From the NCBI GenBank assembly GCA_028228555.1, contig JAOJBP010000001.1, positions 234,707-298,706 on the forward strand: DNA of 64,000 bases, given 5' to 3'. Under the pieces are notes generated by a model, which worked only from the letters and a program-made list of their open reading frames with translations, was not told where the DNA came from and ran no database searches. This DNA comes from Candidatus Thioglobus sp. GTDB taxonomy: Bacteria > Pseudomonadota > Gammaproteobacteria > PS1 > Pseudothioglobaceae. The position numbers were made by a program, and so were the translations under genes. Shown here one piece after another: positions 9,364 through 19,331 of this stretch; the first letter of the stretch is position 1, and every line of letters begins with the position of its first letter.

Positions 9364-10384
9364 ATTAATTCAACCAGACGACTGGCATTTACATGTGCGA
9401 TCTGGAGAGGCACTAAAATCAGTCGTAGGAATGAGTGCCAATCAAATGGCTAGGGCTATTATTATGCCAAATTTAAACCCACCAGTAGCAAACGCTGAAC
9501 AGGCACAAGAGTATAGAGACGAGATTCTTGCTGCACTTCCTGAAGACACCGAGTTCGACCCTTTGATGGTGTTATATTTAACCAACAATACCAGCGTAAA
9601 AGATATTGAGGCCGCATCTAAGTGTCATTTTATCAAGGCTGCTAAACTCTATCCTGCAGGCGCCACCACTAATTCTGATAGTGGAGTGACTGACATTAAA
9701 AATATCTATCCGGCATTGGAAATGATGAGCAAGACAGGTATGCTTTTACTGGTTCATGGAGAGGTTACACATCCTGATATCGATATTTTTGATCGTGAAG
9801 CGGTGTTTATTGACCAAATTCTAACTCAAATTGTTAAAGACTTTCCGGAGCTTAAAATTGTTTTTGAACATATTACGACAAAAGATGCGGTAGATTTCGT
9901 TTTGAAGAGTGGTAAAAACGTAGCCGCAACTATCACGCCCCACCATTTGCTGGCAAATCGTAATGATATGTTGGTCGGCGGCATTCGTCCACATTATTTC
10001 TGCCTACCTGTTCTTAAGCGAGCGAACCCTCATCAACTGGCCTTGCTTGACGCAGCTATCAGCGGCAATCCAAAATTTTTCTTAGGAACAGACTCTGCGC
10101 CACATGCAAAGGATGCAAAAGAATCGGCTTGTGGTTGTGCGGGAATCTTAAGCGCACATTGTGCGATTGAACTCTATGCGCAAGTCTTTGAGTCGAGGGG
10201 CGCTCTAGATAAGCTTGAAGGGTTTGCATCACTCTTTGGTCCGGATTTTTACGGCCTGCCCAGAAACACGCGAACTATCACCTTGTCTAAAGAAAACTGG
10301 ACGGTGCCTGATAGCTATGATTATGCGGGCTCGACTATCGTGCCATTTATGGCGGGAGAGGTTCTATCTTGGAAGTTGATTTAG
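9353..10384 (+). CDS. pyrC: Dihydroorotase, type II
   Basis: Zinc amidohydrolase that cyclises carbamoyl aspartate to dihydroorotate, the step between pyrB and pyrD, which are also in this window but in other operons. 343 residues, the size of the E. coli-type enzyme. Metal ligands visible: HLHVR (His12, His14), the KLYPAG strand with the carboxylated lysine, HGEVT, FEHITT and the catalytic GTDSAPH aspartate. The start overlaps anmK by 11 bases. Convergent with ribF, 3 bases apart. Confidence 0.97.
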   Translation: MQFKLIQPDDWHLHVRSGEALKSVVGMSANQMARAIIMPNLNPPVANAEQAQEYRDEILAALPEDTEFDPLMVLYLTNNTSVKDIEAASKCHFIKAAKLYPAGATTNSDSGVTDIKNIYPALEMMSKTGMLLLVHGEVTHPDIDIFDREAVFIDQILTQIVKDFPELKIVFEHITTKDAVDFVLKSGKNVAATITPHHLLANRNDMLVGGIRPHYFCLPVLKRANPHQLALLDAAISGNPKFFLGTDSAPHAKDAKESACGCAGILSAHCAIELYAQVFESRGALDKLEGFASLFGPDFYGLPRNTRTITLSKENWTVPDSYDYAGSTIVPFMAGEVLSWKLI

Positions 10385-10387
10385 CAT

Positions 10388-11299
10388 CTAGCCAAAGTAG
10401 TTTTTCGCCGCTTCAACATCAAGCTTAATCTGTTCTTTTAGTTTATTAAGGGAGTCGAATTTTTGCTCTTGTCTAATTTGCTGTTTAAACACAACCTCGG
10501 CAAATGCTCCATAAACTGTTTGGTTAAAGCTAAATAGGAATACTTCTAATAATATATTCTCACCGTTAACGGTGGGTCGTTTGCCTATATTGCACACACC
10601 TTTAAATGTGTTTCCAAGTAAGTGAACTTGTACACAAAAAACACCTAAAACAGGACTGATATCGCGCTTAATGGGAATGTTTATGGTTGGAAAGTTGATG
10701 GTTCGACCTAGTTGCTTTCCCGAGGTAATTTTTCCAGAAATAGAGAACTCTCGCCCTAGCATCTGATTGGCCAATTCAAACGAACCCTGTGACAAAAATT
10801 CTCGAATTTTTGAACTACTAACTCGGTGATTGTTGCATAGAACACTTTGGGTGTTCTCAACTTTAAATTCCTTTTGTATGCCTAGATTTTTTAGTAATTT
10901 GAAATCCCCCGCCCTTCCTGATCCAAATCGAAAGTCGTCTCCAATAAGGCAAAACTTCATTCCTAGCTTTTCCAGCAGTATTTGTTGTATAAAATCTTCA
11001 GCACTAAGTTTAGAAAAATCTTGATTAAAGGCAATAATTAGGTGAATATCTAGTCCTAATTGTTTTAATTGTTGGTGTTTTTGTTTAAAGCTACTTAATG
11101 TGGCTTTTTTGTGGCCAAAAAAACTTTGTGGAGTTGGTGCGAATGAAATTAGCACGGAGGGTAGTTGTAATACTTGAGCCTTTTCAACTAGGCGTGAAAT
11201 AATATGCTGATGACCCGTATGAACGCCGTCAAAATTACCTATGGTGACAACGCTCCCTGGGTATTGTTTTAAATTGTGTAGACCACGGACAGTATTCAT
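10388..11299 (-). CDS. ribF: Bifunctional riboflavin kinase/FAD synthetase
   Basis: Makes FMN from riboflavin and FAD from FMN. 303 residues. N-terminal nucleotidyltransferase: GNFDGVHTGHQ (21-31) with the HxGH motif, and the SSSKIREFL signature around 155-165. C-terminal kinase: from about 183, with GRTINFPTINIP carrying the PTxN motif and the closing E/K-rich helix. Arrangement and length are normal. Followed upstream by mutY with a 9-base gap, so mutY-ribF are likely co-transcribed. Confidence 0.96.
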   Translation of the reverse strand: MNTVRGLHNLKQYPGSVVTIGNFDGVHTGHQHIISRLVEKAQVLQLPSVLISFAPTPQSFFGHKKATLSSFKQKHQQLKQLGLDIHLIIAFNQDFSKLSAEDFIQQILLEKLGMKFCLIGDDFRFGSGRAGDFKLLKNLGIQKEFKVENTQSVLCNNHRVSSSKIREFLSQGSFELANQMLGREFSISGKITSGKQLGRTINFPTINIPIKRDISPVLGVFCVQVHLLGNTFKGVCNIGKRPTVNGENILLEVFLFSFNQTVYGAFAEVVFKQQIRQEQKFDSLNKLKEQIKLDVEAAKNYFG

Positions 11300-11308
11300 G
11301 TAACTATT

Positions 11309-12367
11309 TTAGTCTATTTGCTCGCTTAAACCAATGTGCGTTAAGCTTGATATTTGCGAAAGGATTCTAGAAATAGGTTTTGGCATGCCAAGCTCAGTCT
11401 GTTCGATAAGACGAAACTTGGCACTACTAGAGGGGCAGTTGATAACAATAGGGCGAATGTGTAAATGGTAGTGTGTGAAGGTATGTTTAAAAACCGGAAG
11501 TTGTTTGATGATAACAGCTGACGGGTCAAATTCTTGCATAGACTGTGCGATAGATAGTGGTGTATCTTCAGACTCTACTAAACTCCATAGCCCTCCCCAA
11601 ATTCCTTGACTGGGTCTTTTTTGTAAATACACTTGACCATTTTTAACAAACACTAGCATTGCAATCGAACGACTAGGCTTGGTTTTTTTTGGTTTTGGAT
11701 TAGGATAATCGAGCTGTGTTTGGTCAATATTTGACTTGCAAATATTACTAATAGGGCAGAGGTTACAACTAGGATTGGAACGAGTACAAACTGTCGCACC
11801 TAGATCCATAATGGCCTGAGTATAGTGATCGATACGAATGTCAGGCGTATGAGATTCAGCTAGACACCATAACTCTTTGATCGTACTACTTTGGGCATAA
11901 TGACCTTTGACTTGGTGTGCTCTCGATAGTACACGTTTTACGTTGCCATCTAGTATGGGCTGCTTTTGCTTAAACCCAAGCGCTAGTATCGCACCTGCTG
12001 TTGATCTTCCGATACCAGGAAGGGCGAGCATTTGCTCGAATTTTTGAGGAAATATACCTTGATAATCATGCGTAACAATTTTGGCAGTTTTATGAAGGTT
12101 TCTTGCTCTTGCGTAATAACCAAGTCCAGCCCACTGCGCCAGAACAGCATCTTCTGGCGCATTAGCTAAATCACTAAGTGAGGGGAAATGATAAAGAAAA
12201 CGGTTAAAATAATCAATCACCGTACTAACTTGAGTTTGTTGAAGCATAACCTCACTGAGCCAAATGTGGTATACGTCAACTTCATCTTTACCCCCAATTT
12301 GCCAAGGGAGGTTGGTGCGCCCATGAACATCAAACCAAATAAGGAGTTGATCGGTAAGTTGAGACAA
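11309..12367 (-). CDS. mutY: A/G-specific adenine DNA glycosylase
   Basis: Removes adenine mispaired with 8-oxoguanine. 352 residues. Catalytic Glu39 in SEVMLQQT, helix-hairpin-helix LPGIGRSTAGAI (116-127), catalytic Asp140 in ILDGNVKRV, and the [4Fe-4S] ligands Cys194-X6-Cys201-X2-Cys204-X5-Cys210. The C-terminal part (about 230-345, beginning SIAMLVFVKNGQVYLQKRP) is the Nudix-like 8-oxoG recognition domain. Sits 4 bases after metA and before ribF in a long minus-strand run reaching back to purC. Confidence 0.96.
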   Translation of the reverse strand: MSQLTDQLLIWFDVHGRTNLPWQIGGKDEVDVYHIWLSEVMLQQTQVSTVIDYFNRFLYHFPSLSDLANAPEDAVLAQWAGLGYYARARNLHKTAKIVTHDYQGIFPQKFEQMLALPGIGRSTAGAILALGFKQKQPILDGNVKRVLSRAHQVKGHYAQSSTIKELWCLAESHTPDIRIDHYTQAIMDLGATVCTRSNPSCNLCPISNICKSNIDQTQLDYPNPKPKKTKPSRSIAMLVFVKNGQVYLQKRPSQGIWGGLWSLVESEDTPLSIAQSMQEFDPSAVIIKQLPVFKHTFTHYHLHIRPIVINCPSSSAKFRLIEQTELGMPKPISRILSQISSLTHIGLSEQID

Positions 12368-12371
12368 GCTA

Positions 12372-13427
12372 TTATCTAAGCTTTAAAGGGTCTTCAGGAT
12401 CAATACCATCCATGAAAGGCTTATTCACATCTTCATGAGTGGTTTGATACACGCAACCAATCCAGTTGCTGATAATTTGTCTCGTGGCATCATGCCAAGT
12501 GTTGTCTAATGTCTCACTAATAAGATCTTCAGGGAAATTGTTAATACTAAAATCACCTGCTAATAATTTGACCCTATACTCGTCCAAGATTGCTTTATTT
12601 TGTTCGCCCAAGTAATGTGCAGGAAAAGCAGGATAGGCATCTCGATTGCCCGATAGGTAAGCTACGATTTCGCGCTTGTACTCTTTAAGCAGACTAATAG
12701 TATCATACTCAGGGTGTCCTTGTAAAAAGACAATACGAAGCAGGTCTTCACTCACACACAGATGTGCGCCTATGTCGCTATCAACCAAAATTTTAACGCC
12801 GGCTGCTGTAAATTGCTGCTTGGTGATTTCATTAAAGCGTGAATGCGGCACATTAAAGTTGGTGTTAACGCTGTTAATTAGAGGGTGTCTTCGATTTGCA
12901 ATTTTATGTTTAAAGACACCCCAACATTTATTGCCAATTGCCTGACGTTTCTGTTGATACCTGAATTCCATCACTGCATGTGTGGCCAGGCAGGAGCACA
13001 AGGTCGAGGTGACGTTTGCATATGACCAGTCAATGACAGCCTTTAATTCATCGTAAAAAGGTGCTTTTTGCAAGTCGGCCTGCTCAACATGAGCCCCTGT
13101 AATAATAAGAGCATCCAGACCCTGTAGTTTTATTTCATCAAAGCTTTGATAATGCTCATTTACATGTTTAAACGCTTGCTCGCCTCGCTCAACAGAGGGC
13201 AACGTAAAGGGATGTAAATAAAATTGAGCAATTTGGTTAGATTGGCCAATGAGACGAAAAAATTGACGCTCAGTGGCCTCTAGAGCTGCATCTGGCATCA
13301 GATTAAGTATGCCAATATGAAGCTCACGAATCACTTGGTGATTTGCACGATCTTTACTTAATACTATCTCCCCTTCAGATTTTAGCCGCACAAAAGAGGG
13401 TAGTTTTGAATGGGCAATTAAAGGCAT
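12372..13427 (-). CDS. metA: Homoserine O-acyltransferase, MetA family
   Basis: Activates homoserine for methionine synthesis by acylation (succinyl or acetyl; substrate cannot be told from sequence alone). 351 residues, class I glutamine-amidotransferase-like fold. The N-terminal landmark ELHIGILNLMPDAALEATERQ (split around 35-55) is diagnostic. The nucleophile is probably Cys146 in STLCSCLATHA; the catalytic His lies in FLQGHPEYD. The C-terminal extension after about residue 310 is somewhat longer than in E. coli. Its start overlaps the upstream ATPase stop by one base (TAATG), implying coupling. Confidence 0.92.
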   Translation of the reverse strand: MPLIAHSKLPSFVRLKSEGEIVLSKDRANHQVIRELHIGILNLMPDAALEATERQFFRLIGQSNQIAQFYLHPFTLPSVERGEQAFKHVNEHYQSFDEIKLQGLDALIITGAHVEQADLQKAPFYDELKAVIDWSYANVTSTLCSCLATHAVMEFRYQQKRQAIGNKCWGVFKHKIANRRHPLINSVNTNFNVPHSRFNEITKQQFTAAGVKILVDSDIGAHLCVSEDLLRIVFLQGHPEYDTISLLKEYKREIVAYLSGNRDAYPAFPAHYLGEQNKAILDEYRVKLLAGDFSINNFPEDLISETLDNTWHDATRQIISNWIGCVYQTTHEDVNKPFMDGIDPEDPLKLR

Positions 13428-14263
13428 TAGGAGATAGCTCCTGCAATTAGTTCAAGCACTTCATCGGCATGGCGACATTGATATAAATCTTCACTGTCAA
13501 TGGTGTAACCATACTGTTGAGCAATATGCTCATATTTTGGCTTACGATGTTCTAATAAGCGGGGAAATATCCATCGAATAAAAGCATCTGGATTAATTTG
13601 TGCTACATAAGTAAGCCGATTTTCTGATAAGTAAATAGCCAGTTGTTCTTGTAAAAACCTAGCCTGATAGTACATTGGCTTAGGGTGTGTTTGTGCACGT
13701 TCTATTAAAGTATTTTCATTGCTTTTACTGGCACGAATGTACAAAATTACTGTGTGCTCAGCTAAGGTTTTATAAATGTTTTCATCATCAAGCTCACACA
13801 AACTTCCACCCGCATCATTGATAAAGTTGGCCACACCTTGCCGCTCTGCTTTCGCGATGAAATCAGGCACATCCAGCATAGTATTAGCCTCTGCTTGATT
13901 GAATAAAGTTTGCCGGCGCATAAACTCATCAATTGGCAATCCGCCTAGTTCAGGATTTCCAGCCTTTCCCAGAAATGATGCAACCACAGATAAGTTGTCA
14001 AAAGTGATATGGTTTTGAACGCTAATTGAGTCATTTTCGAGCAGCTCTTTTAGCTTTTCGTCCTGTTTAATGCAAGTCTTTATATTATCCAAAATATCAT
14101 TATTTAAATATTGAGCGCCAATACGATAGTCACCGGAGTAATGAAAATAATTATCATTTTTAGATAATAATTTGGCCAAATGTGTTTTTCCAACCCCAGA
14201 CATGCCTAACAGGGTTAGACGCTTATGTTGGGAGTTGATAAATTCGTTAGAAGATAGTTTCAT
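13427..14263 (-). CDS. P-loop ATPase of unknown function
   Basis: Not assigned to a known role. From the ATG at 14263 the protein has 278 residues, with P-loop GMSGVGKT at 20-27; the frame is open to an ATG at 14284, seven codons earlier. Next come an FHYSGDYRIGAQYL stretch (about 40-55) and a mid-region (about 100-150) with GGLPIDEFMRRQ and FINDAGGSLCEL, where NDAGGS may be a second nucleotide/acceptor motif. The late part has Arg residues typical of small kinases. No signal peptide or membrane segment. It lies between an alaC-like transaminase and metA and is coupled to metA by a one-base overlap, so a link to amino-acid metabolism is possible but unproven. Confidence 0.75.
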   Translation of the reverse strand: MKLSSNEFINSQHKRLTLLGMSGVGKTHLAKLLSKNDNYFHYSGDYRIGAQYLNNDILDNIKTCIKQDEKLKELLENDSISVQNHITFDNLSVVASFLGKAGNPELGGLPIDEFMRRQTLFNQAEANTMLDVPDFIAKAERQGVANFINDAGGSLCELDDENIYKTLAEHTVILYIRASKSNENTLIERAQTHPKPMYYQARFLQEQLAIYLSENRLTYVAQINPDAFIRWIFPRLLEHRKPKYEHIAQQYGYTIDSEDLYQCRHADEVLELIAGAIS

Positions 14264-14292
14264 GTGTCTTGATTTTAACGCCAATCTTTTAT

Positions 14293-15480
14293 TTATAGCA
14301 ACCCATCTGCTTTAAACATTTCGCGAATACCGCGAATAGCTTGACGAGTTCGATGCTCGTTTTCGATCAAACCAAAGCGAACATACTGGTCACCATAGTC
14401 ACCAAATCCAACTCCCGGAGAGACGCCCACCTTGGCTACTTTGAGTAGTTTTTTAGTGAACTCAAGCGAGCCCATGGATTGGTAAAATTCAGGAATTTTA
14501 GCCCAAACAAACATAGTGGCCTTAGGCGGGGTTACCTCCCAACCAATACCATTTAGTCCGCTGCATAATACGTCGCGACGATCTTGATACATGTTTGATA
14601 TTTCCTTAACGCAGGTTTGATCACCCTCTAACGCTTCAATAGCAGCTACTTGAATAGGCGTAAACATGCCATAATCAAGGTAAGATTTTATTTTTGCCAA
14701 TGCATTTACTAAAATAGGATTACCAACCATAAACCCAACACGCCATCCAGGCATGTTGTAGCTTTTTGAGAGTGAGAAAAACTCTACAGCAATATCTTTA
14801 GCGCCTTTGACCTGCATAATACTGGGAGCCACATAGCCATCAAAAACAATATCAGCGTAAGCCAAATCTTGCACAACCCAAATTTCATGCTCTTTGGCAA
14901 TTTTAATAACCTTCTCAAAAAACTCTAACTCAACACACTCTGTTGTTGGATTGGACGGATAGTTTAGCACCAGCATTTTCGGCTTTGGCCAGGTGTTTTT
15001 TATAGACCTTTCAAGCTCGGCTAAAAAGTCATCCTCTGGACCACAAGGCACATGTTGAATATCAGCACCGGCAATGACAAATCCATATGGGTGGATTGGA
15101 TAGGCAGGATTAGGTACCAAAACTGTATCACCAGCCCCTACTATTGCTTGCGCCAAGTTTGCCAAGCCCTCTTTGGACCCAATGGTAACAATTGCTTCTG
15201 TTTCTGGGTCTATATCAACATCAAAACGACTCTTATACCAGTTTGAAATAGCCTTTCGTAAACGAGGTATTCCTCGAGATGTTGAGTAGCGATGTGTGTC
15301 TTTTCTGCGAGCTGCCTCAACTAATTTTTCAACAATGTGATCAGGGGTCGGCTGGTCTGGGTTGCCCATACCAAAGTCGATAATGTCTTCCCCACGCCCT
15401 CTTGCCTTGGATTTAAGCTCGTTAGTAACAGCAAAAACATAAGCAGGAAGTCTTTTAATTCTAGGGAAGTCGTCGTTCAT
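14293..15480 (-). CDS. alaC: PLP-dependent aminotransferase, AlaC type
   Basis: Class I/II aminotransferase, most like the glutamate-pyruvate transaminase AlaC. 395 residues. [11 protein letters not shown] at the N-terminus, LNYPSNPTT (172-180), [13 protein letters not shown] with the PLP-binding Asp and Tyr, and the Schiff-base lysine Lys239 in [15 protein letters not shown]. The last region holds the substrate carboxylate Arg ([10 protein letters not shown]). Substrate preference beyond alanine/glutamate cannot be decided from sequence. Eight bases downstream of the FKBP gene. Confidence 0.9.
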   Translation of the reverse strand: MNDDFPRIKRLPAYVFAVTNELKSKARGRGEDIIDFGMGNPDQPTPDHIVEKLVEAARRKDTHRYSTSRGIPRLRKAISNWYKSRFDVDIDPETEAIVTIGSKEGLANLAQAIVGAGDTVLVPNPAYPIHPYGFVIAGADIQHVPCGPEDDFLAELERSIKNTWPKPKMLVLNYPSNPTTECVELEFFEKVIKIAKEHEIWVVQDLAYADIVFDGYVAPSIMQVKGAKDIAVEFFSLSKSYNMPGWRVGFMVGNPILVNALAKIKSYLDYGMFTPIQVAAIEALEGDQTCVKEISNMYQDRRDVLCSGLNGIGWEVTPPKATMFVWAKIPEFYQSMGSLEFTKKLLKVAKVGVSPGVGFGDYGDQYVRFGLIENEHRTRQAIRGIREMFKADGLL

Positions 15481-15487
15481 AATGTCT

Positions 15488-15814
15488 TTATTGAATACCT
15501 AAAAGCTCAACATCAAAAACCAGAGTTGCATTTGGTGGAATAATACCACCTGCACCCATTTCTCCATAAGCTAACTTTGATGGAATGGTTAATTTGCGCA
15601 TGCCACCTACTTGCATACCATCGACACCTTGGTCCCAGCCAGGGATCACTTGCCCCACGCCTAGTTGAAAGTTGAAAGGTTCGTTACGATCAACGCTTGA
15701 GTCGAATTTTTTCCCGTTAGTTAGCCAGCCTGTGTAGTGCATAGAAACATGGTCGCCCGCTTTACAGGCATCCCCTTCGCCTAACGCTAATTCTTCAATG
15801 ATTAAATCTGCCAT
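15488..15814 (-). CDS. FKBP-type peptidyl-prolyl cis-trans isomerase
   Basis: Single-domain 108-residue FKBP. The full fold is present: [36 protein letters not shown] with the active-site aromatic and VI pair, and [23 protein letters not shown]. No signal peptide and no C-terminal extension, so it should act in the cytoplasm on proline-limited folding. A good Shine-Dalgarno (AGGAGAG) precedes the start on the minus strand. It lies between a DUF2797 gene and alaC. Confidence 0.95.
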   Translation of the reverse strand: MADLIIEELALGEGDACKAGDHVSMHYTGWLTNGKKFDSSVDRNEPFNFQLGVGQVIPGWDQGVDGMQVGGMRKLTIPSKLAYGEMGAGGIIPPNATLVFDVELLGIQ

Positions 15815-15823
15815 AATTCTCTC

Positions 15824-16624
15824 CTAATAAGTTAATGCAACATCATAAGCACTAAATTTTCTAATATTAATAACGCCACAATCTAGAATTAAATACTGCG
15901 CCTTGATACCTTTTAAAACACCTGTTATGACTGGTGTTTTATCGAAATTTAATGAAGTAATTTTGCTGGGATATTCTACCACAGGGTAGTTTATTGCTAG
16001 CACTTCATTGTTCAATATTTGAGCACCCGTTTTGTCAATTGTGTTTCCAATGTGCTCAAGTAACTCATTTTTTGTTGTCAGAAGGTCAACCGGACTCACC
16101 TCATTCTTCAGCATTTTTCTCCAATTAGTTTTATCATTAACATATTGCTTTAATGCCATCTCAAGCTCACCCGATTTTAAACGCGTATCAACTTCTAAGA
16201 TAGGCAGCGCGCTAATAGCGCCTTGGTCTATCCAGCGATTAGGGATATTACCCTTGCGAGTGATTCCAACTTTAACGCCAGATGAGTTGGCCAAGTAAAT
16301 CACGTGGGGTGAAAAGCAGTTATCTAGACCCCACTGTGGCTCTCGACATGTGCCAAGATGATAGTGACATGTTTCAGGCTTCATGATGCATAAGTCACAG
16401 CGGGCTAGTTTTTGAGAACAGGGGTAGCAATAGCCCTGAGAGTAGCTTTTGTTGGTTTTTTTGCCGCAGTGACTGCACTGGATGACGTGGCTAAAGCTTA
16501 ATGTGATTTGTTCACCCACTAGGTCGTTCATGCTCAATAATTTATTCCCAATTGGCAGCCGGTACTGGGCAACCCCTCTATTAAGATGGGTGTGCATCTT
16601 TTGGATTAAGCCACTTAATTGCAT
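15824..16624 (-). CDS. DUF2797 family zinc-binding protein
   Basis: 266 residues of the DUF2797 family, whose function is unknown to me. The N-terminal third holds a cysteine/histidine cluster: CSHCGKKT, CYPC, CDLC, then CHYHLGTC (about residues 53-93), which likely binds one or two zinc ions. Next comes VGITRKGNIPNRWIDQGA, a stretch resembling the GIY-YIG-like core noted in such proteins, and a C-terminal beta-rich region. No signal peptide. Five bases after purC in the same minus-strand run. Confidence 0.85.
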   Translation of the reverse strand: MQLSGLIQKMHTHLNRGVAQYRLPIGNKLLSMNDLVGEQITLSFSHVIQCSHCGKKTNKSYSQGYCYPCSQKLARCDLCIMKPETCHYHLGTCREPQWGLDNCFSPHVIYLANSSGVKVGITRKGNIPNRWIDQGAISALPILEVDTRLKSGELEMALKQYVNDKTNWRKMLKNEVSPVDLLTTKNELLEHIGNTIDKTGAQILNNEVLAINYPVVEYPSKITSLNFDKTPVITGVLKGIKAQYLILDCGVINIRKFSAYDVALTY

Positions 16625-16629
16625 GATTA

Positions 16630-17505
16630 CTATTGCGTCAACAATTGTTGAACTTGCTGATATTTATTGGCAGTTTTTTCTATAATATTTTTTGGCAGCT
16701 TTGGCGCCGGTGGTGCTTTGTTCCAGTCTAGCGTTTCTAAATAATCTCGCACAATTTGCTTATCAAAACTTTGTGGACTTTCGCCAACCTGGTAATCTTT
16801 AGCTGACCAAAAACGCGATGAATCCGGGGTTAGCACTTCATCCATTAATGTTAGTGTGTTGTTTTCATCTAAGCCAAACTCAAACTTAGTGTCTGCAATG
16901 ATGATGCCGCGCTCGAGTGCAAATTCAGCTGCAAATCGATAAAGCGCCAGGCTAACCTGCTCAACTTGATGGGCCATGCCTTCGCCTAAAATATTGATAG
17001 TAGCAGCGAAGTCAATATTCTCATCGTGTTCACCAACAGCCGCTTTACTGGACGGCGTAAACATTACATTTGGCAGTTTTTGGGCTAATTTAAGATTCTT
17101 AGGAAGGGCTATTCCACACATTTTCCCAGTATTTTGATAATCTTTCCATCCCGATCCAATAATGTAGCCACGGACAATCGCTTCTATTGCTAAGGGTTTT
17201 AATTTTTTGACAATAATAGCACGACCTTCAACTTGTTCAATTTCTTGATCATTCAGAACACTATTTAAAGGCTCATGCGTTAGATGGTTTGGAATTATAT
17301 GCTGGGTTTTATCGAACCAAAAATTAGCCACAGAGGTTAATACGGCGCCTTTTTTAGCAATGCCATCATCGAAAACTACGTCAAAAGCACTTAAGCGATC
17401 AGTGGTAACAATAAGCATTCGTCCATCGTCAATATCATAAATATCTCTTACCTTGCCTTTTTGGATTAGAGGCAGACTTAAATTGGTTTCAAATAGAGTT
17501 TCCAC
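16630..17505 (-). CDS. purC: Phosphoribosylaminoimidazole-succinocarboxamide synthase
   Basis: Joins CAIR with aspartate to give SAICAR in purine synthesis. I place the start at the GTG at 17505 (291 residues): it is preceded by AAGGA at a suitable distance and puts ETLFETNLSLPLIQKGKVRDIYD at the N-terminus as in the family. An upstream ATG at 17544 would add 13 unusual residues. Conserved landmarks are GKVRDIYDIDDG, LTSVANFWF, RGYIIGSGWKDY, TPSSKAAVGEHDENI and IADTKFEFG with LMDEVLTPDSSRFW. The length fits the long bacterial/yeast-type PurC. First gene of the leftward purC to ribF run. Confidence 0.95.
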   Translation of the reverse strand: METLFETNLSLPLIQKGKVRDIYDIDDGRMLIVTTDRLSAFDVVFDDGIAKKGAVLTSVANFWFDKTQHIIPNHLTHEPLNSVLNDQEIEQVEGRAIIVKKLKPLAIEAIVRGYIIGSGWKDYQNTGKMCGIALPKNLKLAQKLPNVMFTPSSKAAVGEHDENIDFAATINILGEGMAHQVEQVSLALYRFAAEFALERGIIIADTKFEFGLDENNTLTLMDEVLTPDSSRFWSAKDYQVGESPQSFDKQIVRDYLETLDWNKAPPAPKLPKNIIEKTANKYQQVQQLLTQ

Positions 17506-17612
17506 GATGATTCCTTGATAATGATTGCAATAAATATTAGACATATTTTAATCGATTGTCTGACTTAAAATTATGATAACTTTTGCCATGGTAAAATAGA
17601 CAATAAATCGCT

Positions 17613-18227
17613 ATGATTAAACAAATACCTCTTCTTATTATGCTGTTAAGCCTTAACACTATAGCATCTCCGCTTTCAGATGGCGCCCTACGTCTAATAC
17701 AAATTGGCAATGAAATTGGTTCGCGTGATGTAGTGCTCAGAGGGCAATCTTTGTTGTTAAAGGGCGCGTTTGATCTTAATGATTTTGATGCCATGTATGA
17801 GGCATCTAAGCAACTTCGCCAGGGCAGCGAGCTCATGGGCTATTCCCCTCAAGAGCGAGAGGCTAACGAAATTTTGATAAAACTGGTCCGAAGAAGTTAT
17901 GATACAGCACTTTATGAATACGCCATGTATTTGCTTGATGGTGATAATGGCTTTATTAAGAATGAGTTTTTAGCACTTAACCTATTTGAAGAGTCTTTTA
18001 AGGTGCACGGCAATCCAAATTCTGCCATGATGGCGGCTATTATCCGCAATGAATCTTTGGTCCCAGGTACAAAAAAAATACACCATATTAATGAGCTTAT
18101 CACTTTTGCTATATTAAACAATGTATCTGGTGCCAAGGCTTATCAGACAAGGTATATTGAGAAAGATTATTTGAGCGACTTAGCGCCTGAAAGCTGGCGC
18201 GATTGGATTAAGGCCCAAGCGCTATAG
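17613..18227 (+). CDS. Exported protein, possible Sel1/TPR-like helical repeats
   Basis: 204 residues; not recognised as a named family. A short signal peptide (1-18, ending NTIAS) suggests export to the periplasm. The remainder is predicted helical: ALYEYAMYLLDGDNGFIKNEFLALNLFEES looks like a single Sel1-type unit (A.Y.LG..YL.G.GV..D...A...), followed by less clear helices. Divergent from purC, with the start codons 107 bases apart, and convergent with the M23 peptidase gene (6-base overlap). A role in envelope maintenance is only a guess from its neighbours. Confidence 0.7.
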   Translation: MIKQIPLLIMLLSLNTIASPLSDGALRLIQIGNEIGSRDVVLRGQSLLLKGAFDLNDFDAMYEASKQLRQGSELMGYSPQEREANEILIKLVRRSYDTALYEYAMYLLDGDNGFIKNEFLALNLFEESFKVHGNPNSAMMAAIIRNESLVPGTKKIHHINELITFAILNNVSGAKAYQTRYIEKDYLSDLAPESWRDWIKAQAL

Positions 18228-19331
18228 ACTGTCTAAAATTGCGTTAACTTGTGAGCGAAAACCCCATAATTTTGAGCTAGCAACTTTTTGCTGCTTGGGA
18301 AGTTTATAGCTTAATGGGTCCTTGCGCTCACCTTTGAAACGAAGCTCGTAATGAAGGTGAGGACCCGTAGATCTCCCGGTTGAGCCGACATAACCAATGA
18401 CCTGCCCTTTTTTCACCGACCCACCTTGGCGAAGGTTACGAGCATATTTAGAAAGATGCGCATAAACCGTCGTATAGTTGATACCATGCTGAATAATAAC
18501 AGCCTTTCCTAAAGCACCCTTCCAGCCTTTGAGCTTAACAATCCCATCAGCCGTTGAAACAACAGGCGCTCCTTGGTCAGCGGCATAATCAACAGCTCTA
18601 TGAGGGAGGTAGGTTTTTAAAATAGGGTGATAGCGCTTTAGTTGAAATTTAGAACTGATGCGCTTATATTTAAGGGGTGCTCTTAAAAAGGAAGCATTAA
18701 GCGTGTAACCGTGTTGATCATAGTATCTGGTCTTTCCGCGATCATTGGTATGGGAAAATGCCTCAACGCTCTTATTTTTACCTTTATATATAATGCCAAT
18801 AGGTTTCTTTGAGCCATTGGTGATAATAAAAAAGCGATCACCTTTATGCAAATCAGTATCAAAATTTAAATGCCAAGACAGCGCCTCAACTACAGTATTA
18901 ACAACACTAAGTCCGAGTCCTGCTTTTTGAGCGTCATAGCCAAAAGAGTTATTAATGACAATTTCAGTAACCAAAAACGAACTCAGATTTTTCTCGTTTT
19001 TATTGGATGAGCTAACAAACCGGGTGCCAATTAGGAGAGCTTCAAGCGTACCTTTCTTATGTGAACGATAACTTAGTGATTTAAAGCGACGGTTGCTATG
19101 CAATCGTATAACGACACTTTCACCAATATTAAGATGATTCAGCTGTTTATTTTTTGGACTAGCCGACAGTAAGTTGGCCAGCAATCTGCTTGATAAGCCC
19201 AACTTGGAAAAATACGTACTTAAGGAATCACCCTGCTTAACTATAAAGCGATACTCACTATCTTTGGCAAGCACACCACCTGAGTTAAGTAGCATCAAAA
19301 TTAGCACGAAAATGGTTAAAAATCTACGCAT
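18222..19331 (-). CDS. M23 family peptidase, MepM-like murein endopeptidase
   Basis: 369 residues. Probable cleaved or anchor N-terminal segment (1-22), then a LysM/OapA-like region (about 28-80, KQGDSLSTYFSKLGLSSRLL), a middle beta-rich domain and the C-terminal LytM/M23 domain (about 230-345). Zinc ligands are present: HRAVDYAAD (His and Asp), YAHLSKY and PHLHYEL. This matches MepM-type endopeptidases that cut peptidoglycan cross-links during growth. Its start overlaps the end of dxr by 8 bases, so it is probably in the uppS-cdsA-dxr transcript. Confidence 0.9.
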   Translation of the reverse strand: MRRFLTIFVLILMLLNSGGVLAKDSEYRFIVKQGDSLSTYFSKLGLSSRLLANLLSASPKNKQLNHLNIGESVVIRLHSNRRFKSLSYRSHKKGTLEALLIGTRFVSSSNKNEKNLSSFLVTEIVINNSFGYDAQKAGLGLSVVNTVVEALSWHLNFDTDLHKGDRFFIITNGSKKPIGIIYKGKNKSVEAFSHTNDRGKTRYYDQHGYTLNASFLRAPLKYKRISSKFQLKRYHPILKTYLPHRAVDYAADQGAPVVSTADGIVKLKGWKGALGKAVIIQHGINYTTVYAHLSKYARNLRQGGSVKKGQVIGYVGSTGRSTGPHLHYELRFKGERKDPLSYKLPKQQKVASSKLWGFRSQVNAILDSL

